A model generated the notes under the pieces. It was not told where the DNA came from and did no database searches. It saw nothing but the letters and a program-made list of their open reading frames with translations. DNA of 64,000 nt from an uncultured Acetatifactor sp. (GTDB taxonomy: Bacteria; Bacillota; Clostridia; Lachnospirales; Lachnospiraceae): assembly GCA_910585805.1 (NCBI GenBank), contig CAJUFB010000003.1, positions 49,360 through 113,359 of the forward strand, written 5' to 3'. Positions 33,119-43,096 of the stretch are shown here, piece after piece; within the stretch, counting starts at the first letter, position 1, and every line of letters begins with the position of its first letter. Made by a program: the position numbers and the translations under genes.

Positions 33119-35563
33119 ATGAAAATGAAAAAAAGGAAAGTAGTGGTTTTAAATGTGTGCTTGCTCCTTGGCGCGTTTGCGATTCCTTCATTTGTCATGT
33201 TATTTTTGCTACGGCAGAATGGATTTTATCCCTTTGGGGACAAGACTTTGTTTATCATGGATATGCAAGACCAGTACATGGAGTTTTATGCCTATATAAG
33301 GAATGCTTTTTCGGGGGATAATTCGCTTTTTTATAGCTGGTCCCGTTCTATGGGCGGGAATTTCCTGGGGCTATATGCATATTATCTGGCAAGCCCGCTG
33401 TCATTTCTGGTCTGCTTTTTTCCGGTGGAAAGAATGGATGCTGCAATCGTGCTGCTGACTGTTTTGAAGATTGGCTTTGCGGGCCTGAGTTTTGCTGTAT
33501 ATAGTCATTACTTGTGGAAACGCGCATCAGCGGGGAAACCGGCGGCTCTGCCGGTGGTGTGGCTGTTTTCCTCCTGCTATGCGCTGATCTCTTACAACCT
33601 TGTTTATTCCATGTGCCTGATGTGGCTGGATGGGGTGATCATGCTGCCCCTGGTTTTATTGGGGGTGGAGAAACTGTTGGATGGAAAAAAAGGGTTCCAT
33701 TATATGTTGGCTCTGGCAGCGGTATTTATCAGCAATTATTATATCGGTTATATGGTAGGGATTTTTACAGGACTCTATTTTTTATACCGTTTATTGTGTG
33801 GGGAAACAGGGAAAACAGTCAGGCAAATGCTGATGTGTGTACTGCGTTTCGGTATTTGTACCGTTTTGGCAATCGGGTTGTCGGCGCCGCTGCTTTTGTC
33901 TGCGTTCAAAGATTTGATACAGGGAAAGTTGTCCACAGAAAGCGGCTATCAGCTGAGCTTTGAGACGAATTTTCAGCTTTCGGACTTTTTCGGGAAGTTC
34001 AGGAATGGCGTTTATGACAGTATCACGGATTCCGGTTTGCCGGCGGTGTACTGCGGCATAACGGCGTTGGTGCTTGCGGTGGTGTTTTTTTATCTGATGG
34101 GAGTCACGTTGCGGGAGAAAATCGGGGCCGTTTTTATGTTGGTTATACTGGCTCTGAGTTTTTATTATAAAGGCTTTAATCTGGTATGGCATGGTTTTCG
34201 GTCTCCGGTTTGGTTTCCTTATCGATATGCGTTTCTGTTTAGTTTCATGATAATCTATATGGCCTTCCGTACAGCCTGTGATTTGGGTACGAGCGGGACG
34301 TGGGAGAGTCTGCGGAAAAACCGGAGAGCGGCAGTGCGGGTTTATGCTTTTGTGACAATGGTTTTTCTGGTAAATCTGGCGGACTTGACAACGAATGGAC
34401 AAGCGATGCTGACAGGACTGGACGGGCAGTTCGGGTATGCCAAATCAGAGGAGTACGATGCATTCATCAGCAGGACAAAGCCGTTGGCAGACTGGATAAA
34501 GCAGCAGGACGACGGATTGTATCGGGTCAATACGACTTATGAATATTCAAAAAATGACGCAATGCTGCTGGGCTTTCATGGCATGACACATTATTCGTCA
34601 ACCTATAATACGGCGGTGAACAGGCTGACAAAGAGCCTGGGAATAGCCCAGTCGCATATTTGGAACAGCGGGTATGGTTCCAATCCGCTACTGGACAGCC
34701 TGTTTGCTGTATCGTACAGGATTTCAGACCGCCAGGAGCCGGAGTGTAATGAAAAAATAATGGATGAGGGAAAAGGTGCGGCGGTCTACCGTAACCCATT
34801 GGCGCTGCCCATGGTGTACAGCGCGTCTGTATCCGATATGCAGCCGGAATTGACAGGGCAGGGCAATCCGTATCAGAATCAGAACGTATATTTAAATTCT
34901 ATTACGGGCAAAAATGAACGGTATTTTGATGAAGTGCAGTACTGTCTTACAGAGCAGGATAACGGTTGGCTGTATACATTGACTGTGCCTGACAATAATC
35001 CGCTTTATTTGTATCTGGATGTCAGTGGTTCTGGCTGGGCGAATGTATATGTCAATGGTGTGTGGTTTGGAAACTATTTTTCCACGGAGACTACCTGTTC
35101 CCTGTATATAGGAAGTTACGCGCCGGGACAGCAGATAACGGTACAGGTGGAGCACTCCTGGGGCGATGTGGCGGTAAAAGGGGCTGTCATAGCCAGGCTG
35201 GATATGGATGTGCTGGAAGCGGCGCTGAAGGAACTGCAGGCGGGCGGTATCGAACTGATATCCCATGGAGGCGGAAAACTGAAAGGAATGATTTCGGTTG
35301 AGGAGGGACAGACAATTATGACTTCCATTCCCTATGACACGGGGTGGACAGTACGGGTGGACGGCAGAAAAACCGAGGCCGAAAAATTTGCGGGAACGTT
35401 TTTGGCAGTGGAGGTTCCGGCAGGGGAGCATGAGATCAGTTTTTCTTATTTGTCTCCCGGATTTGGTGCGGGGATGTGCCTGTTTGTTCTGGCGGTGCTT
35501 ATGGCGGCTTTGTATTTTTGGAGAAACGAGATCCTGGCCAGGGGATTTTGGAAGAAGAAGTGA
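33119..35563 (+). CDS. YfhO-family membrane protein
   Basis: 814 residues with about 12-14 membrane helices in residues 10-440 and a large extracytoplasmic C-terminal domain (about 460-790) followed by a last helix. Signature pieces: FLRQNGFYPFGDKTLFIMDM...DQYMEFY near the N-terminus, then NFLGLYAYYLASPLSFL. YfhO proteins of Firmicutes are proposed glycosyltransferases that decorate lipoteichoic or wall polymers with sugars from a lipid carrier. Starts at 33119 after ATAGAGAGGACAT. Three big membrane genes follow one another on this strand. Confidence 0.88.
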   Translation: MKMKKRKVVVLNVCLLLGAFAIPSFVMLFLLRQNGFYPFGDKTLFIMDMQDQYMEFYAYIRNAFSGDNSLFYSWSRSMGGNFLGLYAYYLASPLSFLVCFFPVERMDAAIVLLTVLKIGFAGLSFAVYSHYLWKRASAGKPAALPVVWLFSSCYALISYNLVYSMCLMWLDGVIMLPLVLLGVEKLLDGKKGFHYMLALAAVFISNYYIGYMVGIFTGLYFLYRLLCGETGKTVRQMLMCVLRFGICTVLAIGLSAPLLLSAFKDLIQGKLSTESGYQLSFETNFQLSDFFGKFRNGVYDSITDSGLPAVYCGITALVLAVVFFYLMGVTLREKIGAVFMLVILALSFYYKGFNLVWHGFRSPVWFPYRYAFLFSFMIIYMAFRTACDLGTSGTWESLRKNRRAAVRVYAFVTMVFLVNLADLTTNGQAMLTGLDGQFGYAKSEEYDAFISRTKPLADWIKQQDDGLYRVNTTYEYSKNDAMLLGFHGMTHYSSTYNTAVNRLTKSLGIAQSHIWNSGYGSNPLLDSLFAVSYRISDRQEPECNEKIMDEGKGAAVYRNPLALPMVYSASVSDMQPELTGQGNPYQNQNVYLNSITGKNERYFDEVQYCLTEQDNGWLYTLTVPDNNPLYLYLDVSGSGWANVYVNGVWFGNYFSTETTCSLYIGSYAPGQQITVQVEHSWGDVAVKGAVIARLDMDVLEAALKELQAGGIELISHGGGKLKGMISVEEGQTIMTSIPYDTGWTVRVDGRKTEAEKFAGTFLAVEVPAGEHEISFSYLSPGFGAGMCLFVLAVLMAALYFWRNEILARGFWKKK

Positions 35564-35671
35564 AGGATAAGACGGCCTGGAACTGGTAAGAGAGCAGAGG
35601 CGTTTCGGTTTCGGAAGGATTCTGTTGAAAAATATGCTTCATCAGGGGCAGGGGTTGGAGGCTTTTTGTTT

Positions 35672-37144
35672 ATGGCTAAGAAGAAAAGGATACATCAGAT
35701 AGTTTTATGGATTTTCCTGTGTGCCTATTTACTGGTATTTGGGAAAGTGCTGTTTGGCGATGTGATTCACCATAATAATACGATTATCCTGCTGTTATAT
35801 TTGATCGCAGGCGCTGCAATTGTGACGATTTCTTATTTCCTGTTAAATAAATATGATAAAGTGATCAAACGATATTACTCTGTTATTCTAATTGGTTTTG
35901 TGGGAATCTATGGAGCGGTTATCTTAATCAATGGATTTCGGCTGCGGTTTACGCCTGCTTTCGATATGGACGCTGTTTACGGAGGCGCCATACAGTGGCT
36001 GACGGAAGGTTCTTTTCCGGATTATTATGAATATTTTGGGTATTTTCCGAATAATTTGGGGGCAATGACAGTTTTGCATTTTGTCTTTTTGATTGCTTCT
36101 GTTTTTGGGGTAAGGGATTTTTTTGCGGCGGGAATTGTGTTTAATACTTTATTAATAGCGGCAACAATTGCTGTTGTGTCTTTAACCTGCAGGAAGCTGA
36201 AGGATGAAATAGCCGGAACAGCGGCACTTGTTTTCTTTGCTCTATGTGTCCCTTTTTCAATGATGGGAGCTGCTTTTTATACGGATTCGTTGTCGCTTTT
36301 GTTTCCTGTCCTCTTTTATTATGTCTATTTGCATTTTAAGGAACAGCGGAACTGGAAAAGGCGTATCGCCTTTTCCACCGCCATGGCATTTGCCCTGACA
36401 GTGGGGATGCTGATCAAATTTACAGTATTGATTGTTTTGATTGCGGTAGCGATTGATGCGGTTTTGTCCATAAACTGGAAAGAAGTATGTCTATTGGCAG
36501 GATGGGCGCTGCTGGTGGTTTTTGTGGTTTTTGGAATCATGAATGCATATATGTACAGCGTACATTTGGACAAAGATACCTGTAAACAGCTGAAAACACC
36601 TTATTTGCATTGGGTTATGATGGGAATGCAGAACAATGGGTATTACAATCCGGGGGATTATGAGTTTACTCGTTCTTTGGCGCCGGAGGAAAGGAATGAG
36701 GCCTGCCTTTCCAAAATTATGGAACGCATGGAAGAGATGAAGTTTTCGGGTTTGACGGACTTATGGATGAGAAAGGCGGTGGTCTGTTTCGGGGACGGCA
36801 CGTTTGCGCTTTCTGACTTTTTAGATGATACCCCGGCCAAGGAGGTTTGGCTGCACCAATATGTATTATATGCGGGCGAAAAGTACAGCACGTATCGCCA
36901 TTTTACGACTGGCATGCTGCTGGTGGTATACTTTTTTATGCTTGTGGGTGCCGCCGGGGACCTGCGGGAAAAAGAAAGGAAACAGGGCTGCGTCCTGGCG
37001 CCAAGGCTGGCATGTTTGGGGATACTGGCGTTTTTGCTTTTGTGGGAAACGAGCGGGCGCTATTTTACTAATTATATTCCGTTCATGCTGATTTGTGCGG
37101 TGTTATCTCTGGAATGGAAGAATGGGGGGCGGAGGAATGTTTGA
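35672..37144 (+). CDS. Polytopic membrane protein, GT39/PMT-like
   Basis: About 490 residues with ~11 hydrophobic helices. The first extracytoplasmic loop has FTPAFDMDAVYGGAIQWL, where an Asp-x-Asp-like acidic pair in the first loop is typical of GT-C enzymes, and PNNLGAMTVLHF. No family can be named with certainty. GGAGG lies 12 bp upstream of ATG 35672; TTG 35666 is an alternative. The gene is visibly T-rich compared with flanking genes. Overlaps the next gene by 8 bp. Confidence 0.7.
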   Translation: MAKKKRIHQIVLWIFLCAYLLVFGKVLFGDVIHHNNTIILLLYLIAGAAIVTISYFLLNKYDKVIKRYYSVILIGFVGIYGAVILINGFRLRFTPAFDMDAVYGGAIQWLTEGSFPDYYEYFGYFPNNLGAMTVLHFVFLIASVFGVRDFFAAGIVFNTLLIAATIAVVSLTCRKLKDEIAGTAALVFFALCVPFSMMGAAFYTDSLSLLFPVLFYYVYLHFKEQRNWKRRIAFSTAMAFALTVGMLIKFTVLIVLIAVAIDAVLSINWKEVCLLAGWALLVVFVVFGIMNAYMYSVHLDKDTCKQLKTPYLHWVMMGMQNNGYYNPGDYEFTRSLAPEERNEACLSKIMERMEEMKFSGLTDLWMRKAVVCFGDGTFALSDFLDDTPAKEVWLHQYVLYAGEKYSTYRHFTTGMLLVVYFFMLVGAAGDLREKERKQGCVLAPRLACLGILAFLLLWETSGRYFTNYIPFMLICAVLSLEWKNGGRRNV

Positions 37145-39272
37145 CGGTAGTCTTGCAGGTAATGTAGTCGGTATTGAGTTTTATATGCTGTTTCAAATAT
37201 CAGGCTGCTGGATGATGAATCGCGTTCTGGCGAAAGAACATTTTAGTATTGTCTTTCGTCTGCTGATGGGCAGTGTTGCCGGCACGCTTGCATTGCAGTG
37301 GTGTCCTGTTCTTTTTTCCTTTTTCTTTGGATTTACCATTGTTTCCCATATGATGGGACTGTGCTTATGGATTTTGATTTGTGCTGCTGCCGGGCATCTG
37401 GCCGGGGCATCTGCTGCTGCCGGGCAGAATCCTTATCGTTCCTGGAGCGGATGGCGGCGTTTGCTCCGGGAAAATCCCTGTATCATTTTGATGGCTGTTA
37501 CATTCTGCTATTTTGCCTATTGTCTGATGACGCATACCATTCTGGCAGCGGACAACGGCTCATTTCATACCGGCCAGTCTACCTACGGGGATATGAATAT
37601 GCATCTTGGGTTTATTACCAGTATTGCCAATCAAAAAAGGTTTCCGCCGGAATATTCTATTTATCCCGGTGTCCGTCTGGCATATCCTTTTTTGTGTGAC
37701 AGCATTAGTTCCAGCTTGTATATCTGGGGTGCCTCCCTGAGAGTGGCATATAATATTCCGATGCTTTTCGCAATCTGCCAGGTTATGGGTGGATTCTACT
37801 GCCTGATCAAGTATTGGTTCGGCCGTTCTTCTACTGCTTTGATTGCATGGATTCTGTTTTTCCTGGACGGTGGTTTGGGTTTTATATATTTTACCGATGC
37901 GGATTCTCTCGCACGCAATTTTACGGATTTTTATTATACACCCACCAGTCTCGGCGATATGAATTTCAGGTGGGCACAGATCATTGCCAATATGTTGATC
38001 CCGCAGAGGGCAACTTTATTTGGGTGGGCAGTTCTTTTTCCGCTATTGGCTTTTTTCCTGTCAGCTGTCAGGCGGCACAGCAGATTATGCTTTTGGATAG
38101 CGGGCATTTTTGCCGGAGCGTTGCCAATGATACATACCCATTCTTTTTTGGGGTTTGGCCTGGTCTGTACCATGTGGCTGTTCTTTGACAGTCAGGAAAT
38201 TTGCCGTCAAATACAGAGCCGTCGGATATATTCCGAACGAAAACCGTTTGTTTTGCTGGCATCATTACCGGCAGGCCTGCTGTTTTTCAGTATCCTGCAG
38301 GCAGTGAATCAACAGGGGGATACGGTCAGTAAAAACGGAATATGGATTATGGGAGTCGGTATCGTATTGCTGTTGGCTGTGATGGCGGTGTATTTGGTGC
38401 AGATCATGCAAAAAGGGCAATGGAAAACTGTACTTGAAACCTGGGGAATCTTTCTGGGAATCATTATTCTGCTGGCTTTGCCGCAGCTGATTATCTGGAC
38501 ATTCGGGCAGGCAGCGGCAAATGGGTTTGTCAGGGGTCATTTTAACTGGTCTAATACCGGGAGTCAATATATCTGGTTTTATGTCAAAAATATCGGTCTG
38601 ACATTTGTATTGTTTCTGCCGGGGTTTTTCAGTGCTTCAAAACAGGATTTGCAGATTGCTTCGCCGCTTTTGTTCATTTGGTTTGTTGCGGAACTGGTGG
38701 CCTTTCAGCCCAATGTATATGATAATAATAAGCTTTTGTTTGTCGGATTTATTTTTATGTGTGGATTGGCGGCGAATTTTGTTACTGTGCTGTTTGAGAA
38801 GAAGTGGAACTGTATACTTAAAGTGATCGCTGCCGGGGTTCTGCTTTTTATCGGGACAATCTCTGCGCTTTTGACATTGGGAAGAGAGTGGGTATCAGAT
38901 TATGAACTATATTCGGCATCCAGTGTGGAAGCCTGCCGGTTTATCGAAGAAGAAACCGGGGCAGATTCGGTGGTACTGACCGCATCCAATCACAACAATC
39001 CGGTTGCATGTCTGACAGGCAGAAATATTGTTTGCGGTGCGGGAACTTTTCTGCATTATCACGGGATAGATTATTCGGAGAGAGAAGCGGAATTGGGCCT
39101 GATGTATGCGGACCCGGTTGCTTATTACGATCGGTACCAGAAATATCAGGTAGAATATATTTATGTCAGCGGAACGGAACTGGGGACTTATTCTGTCAAC
39201 ATAGAGGGGATAGAGCAAATCGCAGAGTGCGTTTATTCCAGGGATGAGATTCGAATATACCGGTTAAAATAA
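37137..39272 (+). CDS. Large polytopic membrane protein of unknown function
   Basis: 711 residues, about 13 hydrophobic helices and a ~110-residue C-terminal soluble tail (SSVEACRFIEEETGADSVVL). An internal loop (GQSTYGDMNMHLGFITSI and FPPEYSIYPGVRLAYPF) resembles GT-C glycosyltransferase loops. Start at 37137 follows GGGGCGGAGGA and overlaps the preceding stop. T-rich like its neighbour. Probably acts with it in surface glycan assembly; no catalytic residue is proven. Confidence 0.65.
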   Translation: MFDGSLAGNVVGIEFYMLFQISGCWMMNRVLAKEHFSIVFRLLMGSVAGTLALQWCPVLFSFFFGFTIVSHMMGLCLWILICAAAGHLAGASAAAGQNPYRSWSGWRRLLRENPCIILMAVTFCYFAYCLMTHTILAADNGSFHTGQSTYGDMNMHLGFITSIANQKRFPPEYSIYPGVRLAYPFLCDSISSSLYIWGASLRVAYNIPMLFAICQVMGGFYCLIKYWFGRSSTALIAWILFFLDGGLGFIYFTDADSLARNFTDFYYTPTSLGDMNFRWAQIIANMLIPQRATLFGWAVLFPLLAFFLSAVRRHSRLCFWIAGIFAGALPMIHTHSFLGFGLVCTMWLFFDSQEICRQIQSRRIYSERKPFVLLASLPAGLLFFSILQAVNQQGDTVSKNGIWIMGVGIVLLLAVMAVYLVQIMQKGQWKTVLETWGIFLGIIILLALPQLIIWTFGQAAANGFVRGHFNWSNTGSQYIWFYVKNIGLTFVLFLPGFFSASKQDLQIASPLLFIWFVAELVAFQPNVYDNNKLLFVGFIFMCGLAANFVTVLFEKKWNCILKVIAAGVLLFIGTISALLTLGREWVSDYELYSASSVEACRFIEEETGADSVVLTASNHNNPVACLTGRNIVCGAGTFLHYHGIDYSEREAELGLMYADPVAYYDRYQKYQVEYIYVSGTELGTYSVNIEGIEQIAECVYSRDEIRIYRLK

Positions 39273-39400
39273 TTTCCTGTAATCTGTGGAAGGGGTTAGA
39301 CGATACATAGGGAAAGTAAGAATAAAAGTTGCTGTCATCGGGAATTTTTGATATACTGAACCTGTCCATTACAGATTACGGAAAACGGAAGGAGCAAAAA

Positions 39401-40633
39401 ATGAGCATAACATTATCACAGGCAAAAGAGAAGCTGGAAAAATACGGACAGCCCCATGTGCTGAAATACTTTGAGGAACTGTCCGAGACAGAAAAAGCGG
39501 CTCTTCTGGCACAGATCGAAACCTCCGACATGAATGTGATCGATTCCTGCAGACATCAGGAGGAACTGCTTCAGAGAGGCGTTATCACGCCCCTTGCCGC
39601 CATGCAGCTGCCGGAAATCCAGGCGAACAGGGAAAGCTTTACGGCCACGGGTCTGGAAGCCATCCGCGCAGGCAGGGTGGGGGCAGTCCTTCTGGCGGGC
39701 GGCATGGGAACAAGGCTTGGCTCGGATGACCCTAAAGGTGTATACAATGTGGGCATCACCAGGAAACTCTATATCTTCGAGTGCCTGATGCACAATCTTC
39801 TGGATGTGGTGCGGCAGGCGGACGCATGGATTCATCTGTTTGTGATGACCAGCGACAAGAATCATGACACAACCGTGCGTTTCCTGACAGAGCACGAATT
39901 TTTCGGATACAAAGCGGAGTATGTCCACTTCTTTCAGCAGAAGATGGCACTGGCTGTGGACTACGACGGGAAGATTTTCCTGGAGGAAAAAGGAAAGATG
40001 GCCAGTTCCCCCAACGGAAACGGCGGCTGGTTTGTCTCTCTGAAGGATGCGGGGCTGCTGGACCTGGTCCATGAGACAGGCATAGAGTGGCTGAATGTAT
40101 TTGCGGTGGACAATGTGCTTCAGAAGATTGCGGATCCCTGCTTCGTGGGCGCAACCATTCAGAAAAACTGCGTAGTGGGTGCAAAGGTGGTCCGCAAGGT
40201 GACCCCTGACGAGAAGGTGGGTGCCATCTGCCTGGAGGACGGAAGGCCTTCCATTGTGGAGTACTATGACATGACGGAAGAACTGCTGGAAGCAAAGGAT
40301 GAAAACGGGGCGCCTGCCTACAATTTCGGCGTCATCTTAAACTATCTGTTCAGTGTGGCGGAACTGGAACGGATTCTGTCCCGGAGCCTGCCTCTGCATG
40401 TGGTGGAGAAGAAGATTCCCTATATCAATGAAGACGGTATTTTGGTGAAACCGGAGGCACCCAACGGCTATAAATTTGAGAATCTGGTGCTGGATATGAT
40501 TCATCAGATGGAAAGCTGCCTTCCCTTTGAGGTGGTTCGGGAGCAGGAATTTGCGCCCATCAAGAACAGGACGGGCATTGATTCCGTGGAAAGCGCCAGG
40601 GAGCTGCTGCGCCTGAGCGGAGTGGAGCTGTAG
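39401..40633 (+). CDS. UDP-sugar pyrophosphorylase (UDPGP family)
   Basis: 410 residues. Makes a UDP-sugar (glucose, or N-acetylhexosamine) from UTP and sugar-1-phosphate. The nucleotide motif is LLAGGMGTRLGSDDPKGVYN (about residues 96-115); also FFQQKMALAVD, EWLNVFAVDNVLQKIADP, and NGYKFENLVLDM. Start at 39401 follows ACGGAAGGAGC. Eukaryotic-type UDPGP/UAP1 architecture rather than bacterial GalU. The following galE suggests supply of UDP-glucose/galactose or their N-acetyl forms. Confidence 0.88.
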   Translation: MSITLSQAKEKLEKYGQPHVLKYFEELSETEKAALLAQIETSDMNVIDSCRHQEELLQRGVITPLAAMQLPEIQANRESFTATGLEAIRAGRVGAVLLAGGMGTRLGSDDPKGVYNVGITRKLYIFECLMHNLLDVVRQADAWIHLFVMTSDKNHDTTVRFLTEHEFFGYKAEYVHFFQQKMALAVDYDGKIFLEEKGKMASSPNGNGGWFVSLKDAGLLDLVHETGIEWLNVFAVDNVLQKIADPCFVGATIQKNCVVGAKVVRKVTPDEKVGAICLEDGRPSIVEYYDMTEELLEAKDENGAPAYNFGVILNYLFSVAELERILSRSLPLHVVEKKIPYINEDGILVKPEAPNGYKFENLVLDMIHQMESCLPFEVVREQEFAPIKNRTGIDSVESARELLRLSGVEL

Positions 40634-40972
40634 CAGGATATTTGCAATTACGTTGAGATTAAGACGGTTCCACGTCAGATTATGGACGGGAAGGAAAGTC
40701 TCCGGACTGTCACTTCTGGAGCGGCTCTGGCTCCGGGGCATCAGGATGCCTGTGCCTGTGCGTCAGGGCGGGACAAGCGAAGACCCCGGTACCCCGGAAA
40801 ACATTTTGACAGGTTCTGCTAACATATGAATATTGAGAAAAGCGGAAATTTCCGGTATTCTTGAGGTGTAAAGTCAACACAGGATAGAGAATGCTTATAA
40901 CGGATTTTCTATTTCCAGTAAAATGGGCGCGGCATGGAGGAAAGGCCGGAAGCGCGCGGAAAAGAGGGTGCG
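40634..40972. other. Gene-free spacer
   Basis: 339 bp. A TTGACA at 40806-40811 with an AATATT 17 bp further is a weak promoter candidate for galE. No hairpin followed by a T-run and no repeat family copy was seen. Confidence 0.4.
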
Positions 40973-42028
40973 ATGAAGATTTTGGTGACAGGCGGCGCCG
41001 GATATATCGGCAGCCATACGGTAGTGGAACTGCAGCAGGAAGGGTATGAGGTGGCGGTGCTGGATAATCTCAGCAATGCCAGTGAAAAGTCCCTGGAGCG
41101 TGTGGAGGCGATTACCGGGAAGAAGGTTCCTTTTTATAAAGCCGATATCCTGGACAGAGATGCCCTGGAAGAGGTTTTTGAGAAAGAAAAAGTGGATGCG
41201 GTGATTCATTTCGCAGGACTGAAGGCAGTGGGCGAATCCGTGCAGAAGCCCTGGGAATACTATGAGAACAATATCGCCGGGACATTGACTTTGGTGGATG
41301 TGATGAGAAAGCATGGCGTGAAGAATATCATCTTCTCTTCCAGCGCCACCGTATACGGGAATCCCGCCGTCATCCCCATTACGGAGGACTGCCCCAAGGG
41401 ACAGTGCACCAACCCTTACGGCTGGACCAAATCCATGCTGGAGCAGATTCTCTCCGATATCCAGAAGGCGGATCCGGAATGGAATGTGATACTGCTGCGC
41501 TATTTCAATCCCATCGGCGCCCACAAGAGCGGAACCATGGGAGAGAATCCCAACGGTATCCCGAATAATCTGATGCCTTATATCACACAGGTCGCAGTGG
41601 GAAAGCTGCCTCAGCTGGGCGTATTCGGCAACGATTACGATACCCAGGACGGCACCGGCGTGCGTGACTACATCCATGTAGTAGACCTGGCGGCAGGCCA
41701 TGTGAAAGCCCTGAAGAAGATTGAGGAAAAAGCCGGATTGAAGATTTACAACCTGGGCACCGGCGTAGGTTACAGCGTACTGGATCTGGTGAAGAATTTC
41801 GAAGCGGCAACAGGTGTCAGGATTCCTTATGTGATCAAGCCCAGACGTGCAGGGGATATAGCAGCCTGCTATGCCGATGCCGGCCTCGCGAAAGCGGAAC
41901 TGGGCTGGGAGGCACAGCGCGGCATTCAGGAGATGTGTGAGGATTCCTGGAGATGGCAGAAGAATAATCCTAACGGGTACGAATGCCAGGAAACCAATGC
42001 CGTTTCTCTGACCGACAGGCGGGATTGA
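40973..42028 (+). CDS. galE: UDP-glucose 4-epimerase
   Basis: Interconverts UDP-glucose and UDP-galactose (or the GlcNAc/GalNAc pair). Rossmann motif TGGAGYIGSH at residues 6-15, FAGLKAVGES, catalytic Ser in FSSSATVYG, Tyr-x-x-x-Lys in NPYGWTKSM, and YFNPIGAH. 351 residues. Start follows AAAAGAGGGTGCG; an in-frame Met at 40934 is upstream. Terminator downstream. Confidence 0.94.
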   Translation: MKILVTGGAGYIGSHTVVELQQEGYEVAVLDNLSNASEKSLERVEAITGKKVPFYKADILDRDALEEVFEKEKVDAVIHFAGLKAVGESVQKPWEYYENNIAGTLTLVDVMRKHGVKNIIFSSSATVYGNPAVIPITEDCPKGQCTNPYGWTKSMLEQILSDIQKADPEWNVILLRYFNPIGAHKSGTMGENPNGIPNNLMPYITQVAVGKLPQLGVFGNDYDTQDGTGVRDYIHVVDLAAGHVKALKKIEEKAGLKIYNLGTGVGYSVLDLVKNFEAATGVRIPYVIKPRRAGDIAACYADAGLAKAELGWEAQRGIQEMCEDSWRWQKNNPNGYECQETNAVSLTDRRD

Positions 42029-42074
42029 AATACTGGCACGGTTTTTTGAATCCGCCCATATGCTGCAGGTATAA

Positions 42075-42119
42075 AAGAAATCAGCAGGTATGTTTTCCTG
42101 CCGGGCTGATTTCTTTTTT
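42075..42119 (+). terminator. Rho-independent terminator after galE
   Basis: AAGAAATCAGCAGG pairs with CCTGCCGGGCTGATTTCTT around a short T-rich loop, followed by TTTTTT. Confidence 0.9.
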
Positions 42120-42279
42120 GCTGTGACGGAGTGTTCGGATCGCTGCAGACGCAGACAAACATGTATCCGGTGATGCCGCATACGGGCATACGGGCACGGC
42201 ATTTCCCGGCGGGCTCTGCCGGTATCCGCTGCGGGAAGGCGTGCCGGCAGGTTCGTCAGCAGCGGGGGCTGACAGAGAT

Positions 42280-42930
42280 TCACGCCACATACAGATACAT
42301 GAAAATAAAGTGGCACACGCTGCCCGCCATGACGAACAGGTGGAATACCTCGTGGGAGCCGAAGCTTTTATGCCTGGTATTAAACAGAGGAAGCTTCAGC
42401 GCATAGATGATTCCGCCTGCTGTGTAAATGATACCTCCGGCCAGGAGCCAGAAGAAAGCGGCAGCACAAAGTGTATCCAGCAACCGTCCGAAGACAAGCA
42501 CACATACCCATCCCATGGCAATATAGATGACGGAAGAAAACCATTTGGGGCAGGTAATCCAACAGGCTTTCACCAGCATGCCCGCGACGGCGATGCCCCA
42601 GACCAGAGCCAGCAGGGTGTAGCCCACGTCGCCTCCCAGCACGATCAGGCATACCGGCGTGTAGGAGCCGGCGATGAGCACGAAGATCATCATATGGTCC
42701 AGCTTGCGGAAAAACTGAAGGTATTTTCCGGCCAGGTTCACGGAGTGATAAGCGGCGCTTGCGCCGTAAAGTAAGATCATGCTGGTCATAAATATGGCCA
42801 TGGCTGCAAAGTGGCTTCCGCCGGATGAAATCCCTGCCTTGACAAGCAGCGGCACCGCCGCAAATACGGCCATCATCATGCCGATAAAATGTGTAATGGC
42901 GCTTCCGGGTTCTCTGATCGTGATCTGCAT
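42280..42930 (-). CDS. Hemolysin III / PAQR-family membrane protein
   Basis: 216 residues, seven hydrophobic helices. The family signature HFIGMMMAVFAAVPLL near the N-terminus, AAYHS in the second helix, and C-terminal HEVFHLFVMAG supply the conserved His/Ser metal-binding residues of PAQR proteins. Start 42930 is chosen because AGGAGG is 7 bp upstream; Met at 42936 and 42951 are poorer. Role in bacteria unclear (lipid or metal related). Preceded by a strongly structured leader and its own promoter. Confidence 0.9.
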   Translation of the reverse strand: MQITIREPGSAITHFIGMMMAVFAAVPLLVKAGISSGGSHFAAMAIFMTSMILLYGASAAYHSVNLAGKYLQFFRKLDHMMIFVLIAGSYTPVCLIVLGGDVGYTLLALVWGIAVAGMLVKACWITCPKWFSSVIYIAMGWVCVLVFGRLLDTLCAAAFFWLLAGGIIYTAGGIIYALKLPLFNTRHKSFGSHEVFHLFVMAGSVCHFIFMYLYVA

Positions 42931-42983
42931 ATTCATACCTCCTGGTTTCATACTTTACGTCTTTTATTGTCTGCATCGGGGAC

Positions 42984-43055
42984 AAAACTATACATCAGGG
43001 TTGCCTGAACCGTATTGCGGTTACTGACAATGCGATATGTAGTTTTCAAAACTAC
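42984..43055 (-). promoter_or_regulatory. Structured 5' leader of the hemolysin III gene (candidate riboswitch or attenuator)
   Basis: About 130 nt of leader. On the transcript, a GTAGTTTT/AAAACTAC hairpin (43039-43055) can form, or its 3' arm can instead pair with ATGTATAGTTTT (42984-42995), enclosing two hairpins: AACCG/CGGTT (43008-43022) and CAGG/CCTG (42996-43007). The mutually exclusive pairings are what a riboswitch or attenuator needs. I could not match it to a known class. Confidence 0.5.
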
Positions 43056-43067
43056 TTCTTGAATAAT

Positions 43068-43094
43068 ATTATACCAGGAATGTGAGAATGTCAA
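43068..43094 (-). promoter_or_regulatory. Promoter for the hemolysin III gene
   Basis: On the minus strand TTGACA (43094-43089) and TATAAT (43073-43068), perfect boxes with a 15-bp spacer and an extended -10 (TGG). It starts immediately after the end of the gene at 43097-43363. Confidence 0.8.
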
Positions 43095-43096
43095 GA

